64,000 bases of DNA from Empedobacter stercoris. Lineage in GTDB: Bacteria; Bacteroidota; Bacteroidia; Flavobacteriales; Weeksellaceae. The notes under the pieces were generated by a model that saw nothing but the letters and a program-made list of their open reading frames with translations, was not told the origin of the DNA and ran no database searches. This document shows, in pieces, positions 37,791 to 45,712 of this stretch (its first letter is position 1; each line of letters starts with the position of its first letter). The position numbers and the translations under genes are program-made. The DNA lies in contig NZ_JACXZC010000001.1 of the NCBI RefSeq assembly GCF_020281205.1, forward strand, positions 62,001 through 126,000, read 5' to 3'.

Positions 37791-39359
37791 CTATTTTTCG
37801 ATAAAATTCTTCACTGCAATTGCAACTTTTGCTCCGTCCATGGCGGCAGAAATAATTCCACCCGCATAACCTGCACCTTCAGCACAAGGAAATAATCCTG
37901 CAACCTGCGTATGTTCTAAGGTTTCTTCATTTCTCGGAATACGAACAGGGGAAGAAGTTCTGGATTCTGTTGCCACAATATTTGCATTTTCGGTATAGTA
38001 ACCATTCATTTTTTTACCAAATGTTTGGAAACCTAATTGTAATGATTGATGAACTTCTTTTGGTAAAACATCGCTTAATAATCCAGATGTTAAACCTGGT
38101 AAATAAGAACAGTCATTTAACGAATTTGATAATTTTCCTGAAACAAAATCAGTCATTCGTTGAGCAGGAGCTTTTAGTTTTCCTCCACCTGCTTGCCATG
38201 CTTTTTGTTCTACCATTTGTTGAAATTTCATTCCTGCCAAAGGTCCAGTAAATCCATATTTTGCAAAATCTTTTTCATCAACTGTTACAACCATTCCCGA
38301 ATTAGCAAAAAAACCATCTCGTTTAGATGGCGACCAACCATTTACGACCAATTCTCCTTCATCTGTAGAAGCAGGTGCGATAATTCCACCAGGACACATA
38401 CAAAAAGAGAAAACACCACGACCGGCTTCTTGCGAAACTAATGAATAGGATGCTGGGGGAAGGAATTCGTTGCGTTCTGTTCCGATTGGACAATGATATT
38501 GAGCAGAGTCAATCAAACTTTGATGATGTTCTACACGAACGCCTAATGCAAATGGTTTAGCTTCAATTAAAACATTCTTTTCATTCAACATATTGAAAAT
38601 ATCACGAGCCGAATGTCCTGTTGCTAAAATAAGCGATGATGTTTTAATTTTTTTATCGTGATTAATTTCAATTCCTTTAATTTGATTATTCTCGATAAGA
38701 ATATCCGTTAGTTTTGTATCAAACCAAACCTCTCCACCACATTCGATAATTGCTTCGCGCATGTTGGCGATAATTCCTGGTAATTTATTAGTTCCGATAT
38801 GGGGATGAGCTTCTTGTAAAATGCGTTCTGTTGCGCCAAAATGTACAAACCATTGTAGAGATTTCAGAATATTTCCACGCTTTGTAGAACGTGTATATAA
38901 TTTTCCGTCCGAATAAGTTCCAGCTCCACCTTCACCATAACAATAGTTAGATTCAGGATTTACTTTTCCTTCTTTGTTCATTGCAGCTAAGTCGCGACGA
39001 CGATCACGAACATTTTTTCCACGTTCGATGATAATTGGTTTAAGACCTTGCTCAATTAATTCTAATGCAGCAAATAATCCAGCTGGACCAGCACCAGCAA
39101 TATAAACTTCGTGTTTATTCTCTACATTCTGAAGATTTGGATGAAACTCGAAAGCATCCGAAAAATCTTCATTGATAAAAACATTAACTTGTAATTGAGT
39201 GATAATATTTCGACTTCGCGCATCTAATGAGCGACGAATGATTTGATAAGCATTGATATTCTCCGGTTTAGTTTTAACGGCAGATGCTAAACGTTGTTTT
39301 AAAATATTTTCATTTGCTGCTTCTGCAGGAGAAATGCGAATAGTTACATTTTGAGGCAT
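37791..39359 (-). CDS. NAD(P)/FAD-dependent oxidoreductase (COG2509-type)
   Basis: A 522-residue flavoprotein. An N-terminal domain of about 90 residues (with an RRSLDARS segment) precedes the FAD-binding GAGPAGLFAALELIEQG (about 89-105), RGKNVRDRRRD, and NYCYGEGGAGTYSDGKLYTRS, the hallmark block of the predicted FAD-dependent dehydrogenases of COG2509. SLILATGHSARD and the C-terminal GLFPCAEGAGYAGGIISAA, the second FAD contact, are also present. The substrate is unknown in this family. It is a single gene divergent from the chagasin-like gene. Confidence 0.88.
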   Translation of the reverse strand: MPQNVTIRISPAEAANENILKQRLASAVKTKPENINAYQIIRRSLDARSRNIITQLQVNVFINEDFSDAFEFHPNLQNVENKHEVYIAGAGPAGLFAALELIEQGLKPIIIERGKNVRDRRRDLAAMNKEGKVNPESNYCYGEGGAGTYSDGKLYTRSTKRGNILKSLQWFVHFGATERILQEAHPHIGTNKLPGIIANMREAIIECGGEVWFDTKLTDILIENNQIKGIEINHDKKIKTSSLILATGHSARDIFNMLNEKNVLIEAKPFALGVRVEHHQSLIDSAQYHCPIGTERNEFLPPASYSLVSQEAGRGVFSFCMCPGGIIAPASTDEGELVVNGWSPSKRDGFFANSGMVVTVDEKDFAKYGFTGPLAGMKFQQMVEQKAWQAGGGKLKAPAQRMTDFVSGKLSNSLNDCSYLPGLTSGLLSDVLPKEVHQSLQLGFQTFGKKMNGYYTENANIVATESRTSSPVRIPRNEETLEHTQVAGLFPCAEGAGYAGGIISAAMDGAKVAIAVKNFIEK

Positions 39360-39392
39360 AATTATTGACTAAAAAATAAAACACAAAATTAG

Positions 39393-39421
39393 TTGAAAAA
39401 GCGCTTAGTTGAATAGCTTTG
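39393..39421 (+). promoter_or_regulatory. Bacteroidota-type promoter of the chagasin-like gene
   Basis: TTG at 39393-39395, 18-nt spacer, TAGCTTTG at 39414-39421, matching the TTTG/TAnnTTTG pattern, 40 bp before the start codon. Confidence 0.55.
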
Positions 39422-39461
39422 TAACTGTTTTTATAAAAAAAAATAATCAAAACGATAAATT

Positions 39462-39857
39462 ATGATTAAAAAAACTTTACTCTTATTAGGAAGTTCAACC
39501 TTGTTAATGGCTTGTGCAGCGAATATAAATAATGAGAAAACAATCAATTTGGATACAGTCGAAAATGCCAAAACAATCAATTTAAATGTAGGAGATCAAA
39601 TAAAATTAGAAGTGACTTCTAATCCTTCTACTGGATACGATTGGTTTACTACAGAACCTGATGGTTGTAGTGTAAAAATTGTTGATAAGTCGAATGTAAA
39701 AAAACAGCAAGAAGGAATGGTAGGCGTACCAAGTAAAAATGTATATACAGTGATAGCTGGTAGTAAAGGAGAGTGTACGATACAGTTTGATTATAAAAGA
39801 GGCTGGGAGAAAGATGCTCCATCCAATACAAAACAACTTACATTTAATGTAAAATAA
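39462..39857 (+). CDS. Chagasin-like cysteine protease inhibitor lipoprotein (I42 family)
   Basis: A 131-residue lipoprotein (lipobox LLMAC, Cys18). The mature part matches inhibitor family I42: the three loops that block papain-like active sites are recognisable as NPSTGYDW (54-61), the glycine loop GMVGVPSK (85-92) and RGWEKD (113-118, the RxW loop). It begins with the usual LNVGDQIKLEV strand. I42 proteins inhibit C1 (papain) proteases from outside the cytoplasm. The very next gene, on the opposite strand and converging, encodes a secreted C1 protease, an attractive target. It shares a terminator hairpin with that gene. Confidence 0.88.
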   Translation: MIKKTLLLLGSSTLLMACAANINNEKTINLDTVENAKTINLNVGDQIKLEVTSNPSTGYDWFTTEPDGCSVKIVDKSNVKKQQEGMVGVPSKNVYTVIAGSKGECTIQFDYKRGWEKDAPSNTKQLTFNVK

Positions 39858-39884
39858 GAAAAGCTCCAATAGGAGCTTTTCTTA
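39855..39884. terminator. Bidirectional terminator between inhibitor and protease genes
   Basis: Perfect arms TAAGAAAAGCTCC / GGAGCTTTTCTTA with loop AATA; the TAA stop of the inhibitor gene is the first part of the left arm. Confidence 0.85.
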
Positions 39885-39903
39885 CTTATGATGAGATTAG
39901 AAA

Positions 39904-41097
39904 TTAAATTCCTAATTTTTTCAATGTTTGTTTTTGAACACCGTTTTTGTGAACTAAAATATTTGTTGTTTTATACTGAACAAAAGCTTTTGTTACATAA
40001 AGATATCCTTCGTAGTCGTTTGTTAATCCCCAAGAATTTTTAACGATGTAATAGTCTTTTCCGTTTTGATCTTTTGCAATTCCAACAATGTGCATTCCAT
40101 GGTCATCAGTCGTTTGGTAATCATCGAAAGCCGCTTGACGCATGTCTTCTGTAATTACTTTTTCTGCTTTAGGACCTTTGAACATTTCTGCTTTTTGTGT
40201 TGAAGTCATATCAGCAAAATCAATTTCAGGAACATAAGCAATTCCATTTTTCCAGCTAAATCCTTTCTCAGAAACATCCGTCGCCCAAGCTACAGTAAAT
40301 CCATTTTTTAAAGCATAATCAATATTATCCGTCATTTCTGTCATCGGAACATTGTAAAAAGCTTCGTATGCCCAGTTATCAGGAATCGCCAATACAAATG
40401 GTTTGTAATACGAATGCTCTTTGAACGATGTAATCGCAACATAATCGTTTGGATTAATTCCTACCACTTGATCTGCAAATGTACGCGGTGTATATTTTTT
40501 CCCGTTGTACGTAAATTCAGACGGATATGTTCCTAAATAACTATCTAAAACAGCTGTGTATGCTTTTTCCCAATTAGGAGTTAGTTTTCCATTTGGATTA
40601 GAAACAACAGCTTTTAATACTCCTTCTTGTATGGCAGCCATTTCACCAAATTGGTTAATTTTTGTTCCGTAATTTAAGCCTGTGTAAACTTCTGTAGGAA
40701 CAGCACCATATTTTTTGATCGTGTTTAAAACATCAAAGAAAGATCCTCCATCTCCCAAAGTTGTGGCGCCATGCATGCGTACATATTGTTTTCCTTTTTC
40801 AACGTATGTATTTCTTGCATTGAAAATAGAAGACAATTGAATAGGTTGTTTTCCCATTCTGATCATTTCTGATTCGAAGAACGAATTTCCTGAATATGAC
40901 CAACAAGTTCCTGAAGATCCTTGATTTTCTACTGGCGTTTTAGCTAAATTGATAACATCTGTAAATTGAAAAGCTTCTTTACTATTTTCACTAACATTTT
41001 TGTTTAAGGCATTAACTAAGTTGTCTTGTGCAGATACCAATTGAGCACTTGCAAGCATTACTGCTGAAGCGAAAATTGGATAAAAAATTTTATGCAT
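39904..41097 (-). CDS. Secreted C1-family (bleomycin hydrolase-like) cysteine protease
   Basis: A 397-residue papain-fold protease with signal peptide (MHKIFYPIFASAVMLASAQLVSAQ). The oxyanion Gln59 and nucleophile Cys65 are in PVENQGSSGTCWSYS, the catalytic His is probably His333 in DDHGMHIVGI, and Asn354 lies in VKNSWG. Spacing and the inserts between Cys and His fit the C1B/PepC-bleomycin hydrolase group rather than plant-type papain, but with an export signal; these are common in Bacteroidota. The role could be aminopeptidase or endopeptidase activity in the periplasm or outside. Immediately convergent with a chagasin-like inhibitor gene. Confidence 0.9.
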   Translation of the reverse strand: MHKIFYPIFASAVMLASAQLVSAQDNLVNALNKNVSENSKEAFQFTDVINLAKTPVENQGSSGTCWSYSGNSFFESEMIRMGKQPIQLSSIFNARNTYVEKGKQYVRMHGATTLGDGGSFFDVLNTIKKYGAVPTEVYTGLNYGTKINQFGEMAAIQEGVLKAVVSNPNGKLTPNWEKAYTAVLDSYLGTYPSEFTYNGKKYTPRTFADQVVGINPNDYVAITSFKEHSYYKPFVLAIPDNWAYEAFYNVPMTEMTDNIDYALKNGFTVAWATDVSEKGFSWKNGIAYVPEIDFADMTSTQKAEMFKGPKAEKVITEDMRQAAFDDYQTTDDHGMHIVGIAKDQNGKDYYIVKNSWGLTNDYEGYLYVTKAFVQYKTTNILVHKNGVQKQTLKKLGI

Positions 41098-41229
41098 TTT
41101 TAAAATTATTTTGTGTGAGTTTTTTATAAGTAGCTAATTTTACGAAAATGTTAACAATAAACCTATAAAAATTTAAAGTTTTTTTAATAAAACTTCTTAG
41201 TATCCATTCACACAATACATTTGTTAAGC

Positions 41230-41292
41230 TAAAACAACCTTGTTTGTAATAAACTGAGTCCTCGGGAAAGGTAAAACAACCTTGTTTGTAAT
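41230..41292. repeat. Pair of 21-bp direct repeats, each containing an inverted repeat
   Basis: TAAAACAACCTTGTTTGTAAT occurs twice, at 41230-41250 and 41272-41292, 42 bp apart start to start (about four helical turns). Each copy holds the dyad AAACAA-CC-TTGTTT. It lies between the stop of the Omp85 gene (41322) and the start of the C1 protease gene (41097), so it may be an operator for the protease gene. The function is unproven. Confidence 0.6.
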
Positions 41293-41321
41293 TAAATTTT
41301 GTTGATGAATATTATAAATAA

Positions 41322-42950
41322 CTAAAACTGGCTTAAAATTCCAAAATGGATTTTAGACTCTTTGAAATCGAAAGAGGTTTCGTCTGTTTTTCCTACGGCG
41401 TAACTCAAATTGAAAATACCCATTTTCGTTAAAAATGAAATTCCAGTTCCGAAACTTAACAAAGATGTATTTAGGTTTGCACGTTTGTTATCAATAAAAC
41501 CATAGTCAGCAAATAAACCAATGTAGAAAGCTTCACTTGGAACAAAACGATAATCGACATTCAGAAAACCATACATATTGGCGGTAATACTTTCTTCATT
41601 GAAGCCTCTAAAACTGCCAAAACCACCAATTCTATACAATTCGTTTTCAGAAAAATCATCGTCTTTCGTGAGTAAACCTCTAAATTCTGCACCAGTTTTG
41701 ATGTAGTGTTTGTCAGTTAATTCGAATAAGCGAAAGGTCTTTAGCCCTATTTCAATTTGGTTTACCGTTTTATTATCAATTTCTTCTGTCCACGAAAAAT
41801 TCTTTTCCTTTTTACGAATCGAATTTACCGCAACATCTAACATCGATTTTCCTTCCATCAAACGAAAAGGGTGTTTTAAAAAATAATTATAACTCAAACC
41901 AATTCCTGTTTTAGAATAATCATCATAGCTCGATTTTAGATACGAATCATCTTCTAATAAAAAGTTCGAAGATTGCACCATTCCACTTACACCAATTGTT
42001 GAATTGAGGTTGAGTTGATAAAACAAGCGTTCCGAAAAATCTACATTTACAAAGACAGAATCTTGTTTGAAAAGTTTGAAATTAGTTTCAGAACCAATCG
42101 GAGATTTGAATAGATAAGGTACTTTAACACCGATATTTAGTGATGTGTTTTTGTTAGCAGTTCCAATCCAATTTAATCGAATTTCTTCTAAACTATTAAA
42201 CACGTTATTCAACGAAAGTTGTACGTTTCCGTTTAATTTGAAATCACCATTATCATCTGTTCCAAAACCTAAAACACCATCAAAATAATTGGAACTAATC
42301 TTTTTCGGATACAAATATAAGATCGTAGAATCTGGTTTGAATAAGGTTTGTGGCTGTTGTACTTCTGCAATATAATTGGTTTGCTGCATTAAAGTAGAAA
42401 TAGATGCTAATTTCTGTTCACTGTAAATTTCTCCATTTTTGATGTTAAGTCCATGACGCAAATAACCTTTTGATAATTTTTCATATTCAATTAATTTTAC
42501 ACCATCAATTGTTCGTTGCTTCCCTTTGTTTAATAGCAATTCTATTCGTTGCTCACTTTGTTGAAAACCATTTGTAACAAGTTTTATTTGTGCAAAGGGA
42601 TAACCTTCATTAATGTTTGTCTTGGCCAATTTATTCAGAATAGAATCTAAATTATTGGTTGGAAAATAATCATTTTTATTCTCAAATAAATCATTGTTTT
42701 TCACCCAAATTCTTTGGTAGTTTTTCCCTTTGTTCAAATAGATTTTCTCATTTTTGATGGAATCAATCGTTAAAGTATAGTAACCATTTTTTTGAAGTGA
42801 GTCTAAAGAAGAATCGAGGTTTTTACTTTCAAAATCTTTTGTATACGATTTTGTTTCATCATTGTATCGATAAAATTGTATTTTTTTTTCTTGTGCAAAC
42901 ACAAGAATAGATGTGAATAAAAGAAAAATAATGTGAACAAAATATCGCAT
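41322..42950 (-). CDS. Omp85/BamA-TamA superfamily outer-membrane protein
   Basis: A 542-residue outer-membrane protein with signal peptide (MRYFVHIIFLLFTSILVFAQ). The N-terminal 200 or so residues contain one or two POTRA-like beta-alpha modules (IDSIKNEKIYLNKGKNYQRIWV; TIDGVKLIEYEKLSKGYLRHGL). A 16-stranded-type barrel follows with the Omp85 lid-lock signature in YRIGGFGSFRGFNEES, and a terminal aromatic strand ending SQF. Shorter than BamA and without a lipobox; similar to ShlB/TamA-like members. It could insert or secrete a dedicated substrate, and the secreted C1 protease encoded just downstream on the same strand is a neighbour to consider. Confidence 0.82.
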   Translation of the reverse strand: MRYFVHIIFLLFTSILVFAQEKKIQFYRYNDETKSYTKDFESKNLDSSLDSLQKNGYYTLTIDSIKNEKIYLNKGKNYQRIWVKNNDLFENKNDYFPTNNLDSILNKLAKTNINEGYPFAQIKLVTNGFQQSEQRIELLLNKGKQRTIDGVKLIEYEKLSKGYLRHGLNIKNGEIYSEQKLASISTLMQQTNYIAEVQQPQTLFKPDSTILYLYPKKISSNYFDGVLGFGTDDNGDFKLNGNVQLSLNNVFNSLEEIRLNWIGTANKNTSLNIGVKVPYLFKSPIGSETNFKLFKQDSVFVNVDFSERLFYQLNLNSTIGVSGMVQSSNFLLEDDSYLKSSYDDYSKTGIGLSYNYFLKHPFRLMEGKSMLDVAVNSIRKKEKNFSWTEEIDNKTVNQIEIGLKTFRLFELTDKHYIKTGAEFRGLLTKDDDFSENELYRIGGFGSFRGFNEESITANMYGFLNVDYRFVPSEAFYIGLFADYGFIDNKRANLNTSLLSFGTGISFLTKMGIFNLSYAVGKTDETSFDFKESKIHFGILSQF

Positions 42951-43031
42951 ATTGTTTGTAATAACGTATAAATTAAAAGTTAAGTATTTGTTTTATTGAT
43001 AAGTAATAGCTAAAATCTAAAAAAATCAGTT

Positions 43032-43039
43032 TATTTTTG
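43032..43039 (+). promoter_or_regulatory. Possible -7 box of the DUF3817 gene
   Basis: TATTTTTG matches TAnnTTTG 17 bp before the start codon; no clear -33 element. Confidence 0.35.
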
Positions 43040-43056
43040 GCTCAAATTTAAGATGA

Positions 43057-43368
43057 ATGTTGAAATTATTTAAAATAACGGGGTACTTAGAAGCACTTTC
43101 TGCAATTATTTTATTCTTTATAGCCATGCCAATGAAATATATTTGGGATGACCCGACTTGGGTAACGCACGCAGGAAGAGTACACGGAGGACTTTTTATT
43201 GCTTATATTATATTGTTGTACATATTAAAGGAAAAATACAATTGGTCGATGAAAATTTTCTGGATCTTTTTTGTTGCAGCAATTATTCCAGGAGGAACAA
43301 TTTGGGCAGAGAAAAAATTTATCGAAGGAAAAAAATACAAACAAATGTTAGCTGAACAAGAAATTTAG
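43057..43368 (+). CDS. DUF3817 small membrane protein
   Basis: A 103-residue integral membrane protein with three hydrophobic segments. The family pattern is clear: FKITGYLEALSAIILFFIAMPMKY, then HAGRVHGGLFIAYI with the conserved His-Gly pair, and AAIIPGGTIWAEKK at the end. DUF3817 proteins have no assigned function. Single gene with its own terminator, next to a tRNA cluster transcribed toward it. Confidence 0.88.
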   Translation: MLKLFKITGYLEALSAIILFFIAMPMKYIWDDPTWVTHAGRVHGGLFIAYIILLYILKEKYNWSMKIFWIFFVAAIIPGGTIWAEKKFIEGKKYKQMLAEQEI

Positions 43369-43392
43369 TTCGATACGTATTGAAAAATAATT

Positions 43393-43431
43393 AAAACCTT
43401 ATCAAACCTTTATTTGATGAGGTTTTTTTTA
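43393..43431 (+). terminator. Terminator of the DUF3817 gene
   Basis: AAAACCTTATCAAA / TTTGATGAGGTTTT (one G-U pair) followed by T residues. Confidence 0.75.
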
Positions 43432-43454
43432 TGTGCAAATAAAAAGTTTAAAAT

Positions 43455-43490
43455 AAAAAAGCCAAAGACTATAAATAATCTTTGGCTTTT
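43455..43490 (-). terminator. Terminator of the first tRNA cluster
   Basis: AAAGCCAAAGA / TCTTTGGCTTT hairpin; on the minus strand it is followed by a T run, directly downstream of tRNA-Gly. Confidence 0.8.
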
Positions 43491-43495
43491 GTTGA

Positions 43496-43567
43496 GCGGG
43501 AAACGAGACTCGAACTCGCAACATTCAGCTTGGAAGGCTGACGCTCTACCAATTGAGCTATTCCCGC
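43496..43567 (-). tRNA. tRNA-Gly (anticodon TCC)
   Basis: 72 nt. The acceptor stem GCGGGAA/TTCCCGC pairs perfectly, the anticodon loop CTTCCAA gives TCC, and the T arm contains GTTCGAGTC. No encoded CCA. Confidence 0.95.
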
Positions 43568-43595
43568 ATACATTATAAAAATCAAATTAAAAAAG

Positions 43596-43679
43596 TACCT
43601 CAGGCGGGACTTGAACCCGCACGTCCTAATGGACACAGGATTTTAAGTCCTGCGTGTCTACCAATTCCACCACCAAGGC
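43596..43679 (-). tRNA. tRNA-Leu (anticodon TAA)
   Basis: 84 nt with a long variable arm (TGTCCATTAGGACG) as expected for leucine; anticodon loop CTTAAAA gives TAA. The acceptor GCCTTGG/CTGAGGT includes several G-U pairs. The same sequence appears twice more, near 58 kb. Confidence 0.95.
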
Positions 43680-43713
43680 AAAATTTGATTTTTTGAATCT
43701 AATATTTCAAAGA

Positions 43714-43785
43714 GCGGGAAACGAGACTCGAACTCGCAACATTCAGCTTGGAAGGCTGACGCTCTACCAATTGAGCTATTCCCGC
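43714..43785 (-). tRNA. tRNA-Gly (anticodon TCC)
   Basis: Identical to the Gly-TCC gene at 43496-43567; first gene of the minus-strand cluster Gly-Leu-Gly. Confidence 0.95.
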
Positions 43786-43928
43786 GTTGTGAGTGCAAAT
43801 ATAAGGTCAATAAAACCACTTTTGCAAGTGTTTTTAGAATAAATTTTATAACTTTTTTCTAATAAATTAATTTTGAAACATTTGACTTGTTGATTTTTTT
43901 TTAGAAATTAGTTTAAAATATAATTTGA

Positions 43929-44258
43929 ATGACATTTGAAGATTTATTTAACTTAATTGAGCGAAATAATTTCAAATCAAAAAATGATTTTATTGTAGCT
44001 GTAAAACTTTTTGATGCCGAAAATGATTGGCCAGAACCTTCAACAACTTTAGAAGAATTTATAGGTAAACTTGAATATGAAATAGGAGAGGAAATTTTTT
44101 ATCATCGTTTAATTTCTAAATTAGAAACCTATTCTTTAACAAATGATACATGGAAAATTGAGAGTTTGATGTCTATAAAAGATATTGTAGACCTTGATTT
44201 GAATAAAAGTTTGAGAACAATTGTTAATGAGTTTGTAGCGAATAATGAAACAATTTAA
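43929..44258 (+). CDS. Small acidic hypothetical protein
   Basis: A 109-residue cytoplasmic protein with no signal peptide or membrane segment, rich in Glu, Asp, Leu and Ile and predicted mostly helical (MTFEDLFNLIERNNFKSK start). I recognise no family. It ends just before a lipoprotein hydrolase gene (the next upstream ATG overlaps its stop region), so they are probably cotranscribed. The pair lies directly beside a tRNA cluster, a common place for accessory genes, but no integrase or repeat is present. Confidence 0.6.
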   Translation: MTFEDLFNLIERNNFKSKNDFIVAVKLFDAENDWPEPSTTLEEFIGKLEYEIGEEIFYHRLISKLETYSLTNDTWKIESLMSIKDIVDLDLNKSLRTIVNEFVANNETI

Positions 44259-44262
44259 AATT

Positions 44263-45150
44263 ATGAAATTGCTTTTCGTATTCCTGTTTGCTTACGTAGC
44301 ATTTAGTTGTAAACAATCTGTGATAGAAACAAAAGTGAGTAAAGAGTTAGATTACGAGTTGAAAATTGCATCAAACCAAAAGGCTTTGTTGATTTTATTT
44401 CCTTGTTTTCCTTGTGATATAGAACATACAAAACAAGAAGCGAAATTTATAAAACATATAGACCAGCAAGGAATTACGACTTTGTTATTTAATTTTAACC
44501 AAAAATTATATTTATCCGATCAGGAGAAAAAAAATATAATAACTCGACTGATTGATATATTAAATCAACATCAATTAAATAAAGTTAACCTTTATATAGG
44601 AGGATTTTCGAGTGGAGGGAATGTAGCAATTTTGATAGGAAATGAACTGATGAAAGAACAAAATAGTATCCAGCCTAAAGGTGTTTTTGTAGTCGATTCT
44701 CCAATTGATTTAGAAGAATTATATAAAAGTGCAAAAAAAGATATTGAAGAGAATGTAAGTAAAGCTGCGGTAGAAGAAGGCAAATTTTTAATCGAGCTTT
44801 TTAATAAAGAATTAGGTGCTCCAGAAGATTCGATTCAGAACTACGAGTATTATTCACCCTATTTAATGTCTAAAAATTCTAATAAGAATATTCAATTTTT
44901 AAAAAATATTAAGATAAGATTATATTGTGAGCCAGATATAGAGTGGCAAAGTTCGAATAGAAATAGAACTTATGAAGATTTGAATGCTTTTAAATTAAAA
45001 AAAATGGCTTCGCATTTGAAAGCAATTGGAGCGAAGAGTGTAGAGTTTATTGAAACGGAGAATAGAGGCTTTAGAGCAAATGGTCAGAAACATCCGCATT
45101 CTTGGAATATAGTAGAGAAGGAAAGTTTAGTTGATTGGATGTTGAATTAG
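44263..45150 (+). CDS. Alpha/beta-hydrolase-fold lipoprotein
   Basis: A 295-residue outer-envelope lipoprotein from the ATG at 44263 (MKLLFVFLFAYVAFSC, lipobox AFSC); an ATG at 44245 overlapping the previous gene would add six residues. The nucleophile elbow GGFSSGGN fits GxSxG hydrolases. VDSPIDLEELY may precede the acid residue, and a candidate catalytic His is in the C-terminal KHPHSWNI. The mature region has a LLILFPCFPCD oxyanion-like strand with two cysteines. The substrate is unknown. Its stop lies 1 bp from the convergent cobC stop with no terminator between. Confidence 0.68.
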   Translation: MKLLFVFLFAYVAFSCKQSVIETKVSKELDYELKIASNQKALLILFPCFPCDIEHTKQEAKFIKHIDQQGITTLLFNFNQKLYLSDQEKKNIITRLIDILNQHQLNKVNLYIGGFSSGGNVAILIGNELMKEQNSIQPKGVFVVDSPIDLEELYKSAKKDIEENVSKAAVEEGKFLIELFNKELGAPEDSIQNYEYYSPYLMSKNSNKNIQFLKNIKIRLYCEPDIEWQSSNRNRTYEDLNAFKLKKMASHLKAIGAKSVEFIETENRGFRANGQKHPHSWNIVEKESLVDWMLN

Positions 45151-45151
45151 T

Positions 45152-45712
45152 CTACATTTTTCTCATTATAAAATCTTCCTCATTTGTTTCACCTAAATTA
45201 AACTGAAAAATTTCACCGTAATTTACAGGGATTTTGAATGCATTTTTAATTGGTATTTGCAACAAATAACACCATATTAATCGAATTACTCCGCCATGAG
45301 CAACAATTAATATTTTTTGAAGTTTGGTATTTCTTAAGTCGTTCATAAAATCAGAGATGCGTAAAAACATTTCGTACATCGATTCGCCATTTGGAGTTGG
45401 TATCGTTACAAAATCATCGTACCATGGATTGATTTCTTCCGAAGGAATTTCGTTCCAAGGTTTCATTTCCCAGTCTCCAAAATTGAATTCTTTCAATCGA
45501 TTATCTAAAATAATTTCTGTAGAAAAAGTGTAGGCTAATTGTTGACAACGATTCAATGGACTCGAAAAAATAGTATCAAAATCGTGATCGATTTTAGCAT
45601 GTATTTCTTTTACTTCGTCTAAAAACGTGTCTGTCAAATCGACATCGGTTTGTCCGTAACAAACCGATGAAGGGATTTTGACTTTTGTATGTCGTATTAC
45701 AAAAATTTGCAT
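45152..45712 (-). CDS. cobC: Alpha-ribazole phosphatase (histidine phosphatase family)
   Basis: A 186-residue phosphatase of the cobalamin lower-ligand pathway, removing phosphate from alpha-ribazole 5'-phosphate (or the corresponding cobalamin phosphate). The phosphohistidine motif is IRHTKV near residue 7, where Thr replaces the Gly of the usual RHG as in many CobC proteins; SSPLNRCQQLA and AHGGVIRL (second His) are also seen. The start at 45712 gives MQIFVIRHT; a longer frame reaches into cobS. It overlaps cobS by 16 bp, and position in the cobT-cobS-cobC operon supports CobC over a generic phosphoglycerate mutase. Confidence 0.9.
   Translation of the reverse strand: MQIFVIRHTKVKIPSSVCYGQTDVDLTDTFLDEVKEIHAKIDHDFDTIFSSPLNRCQQLAYTFSTEIILDNRLKEFNFGDWEMKPWNEIPSEEINPWYDDFVTIPTPNGESMYEMFLRISDFMNDLRNTKLQKILIVAHGGVIRLIWCYLLQIPIKNAFKIPVNYGEIFQFNLGETNEEDFIMRKM

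Noticed and set aside
41230-41292. Possible minimal CRISPR array
   Set aside because: Only two 21-bp repeats with a 21-bp spacer and no cas gene in the window; an operator pair is a better explanation.
43654-43842. 62-codon plus-strand reading frame over the first tRNA cluster
   Set aside because: Antisense of tRNA-Leu and tRNA-Gly; no start signal and no protein-like composition.
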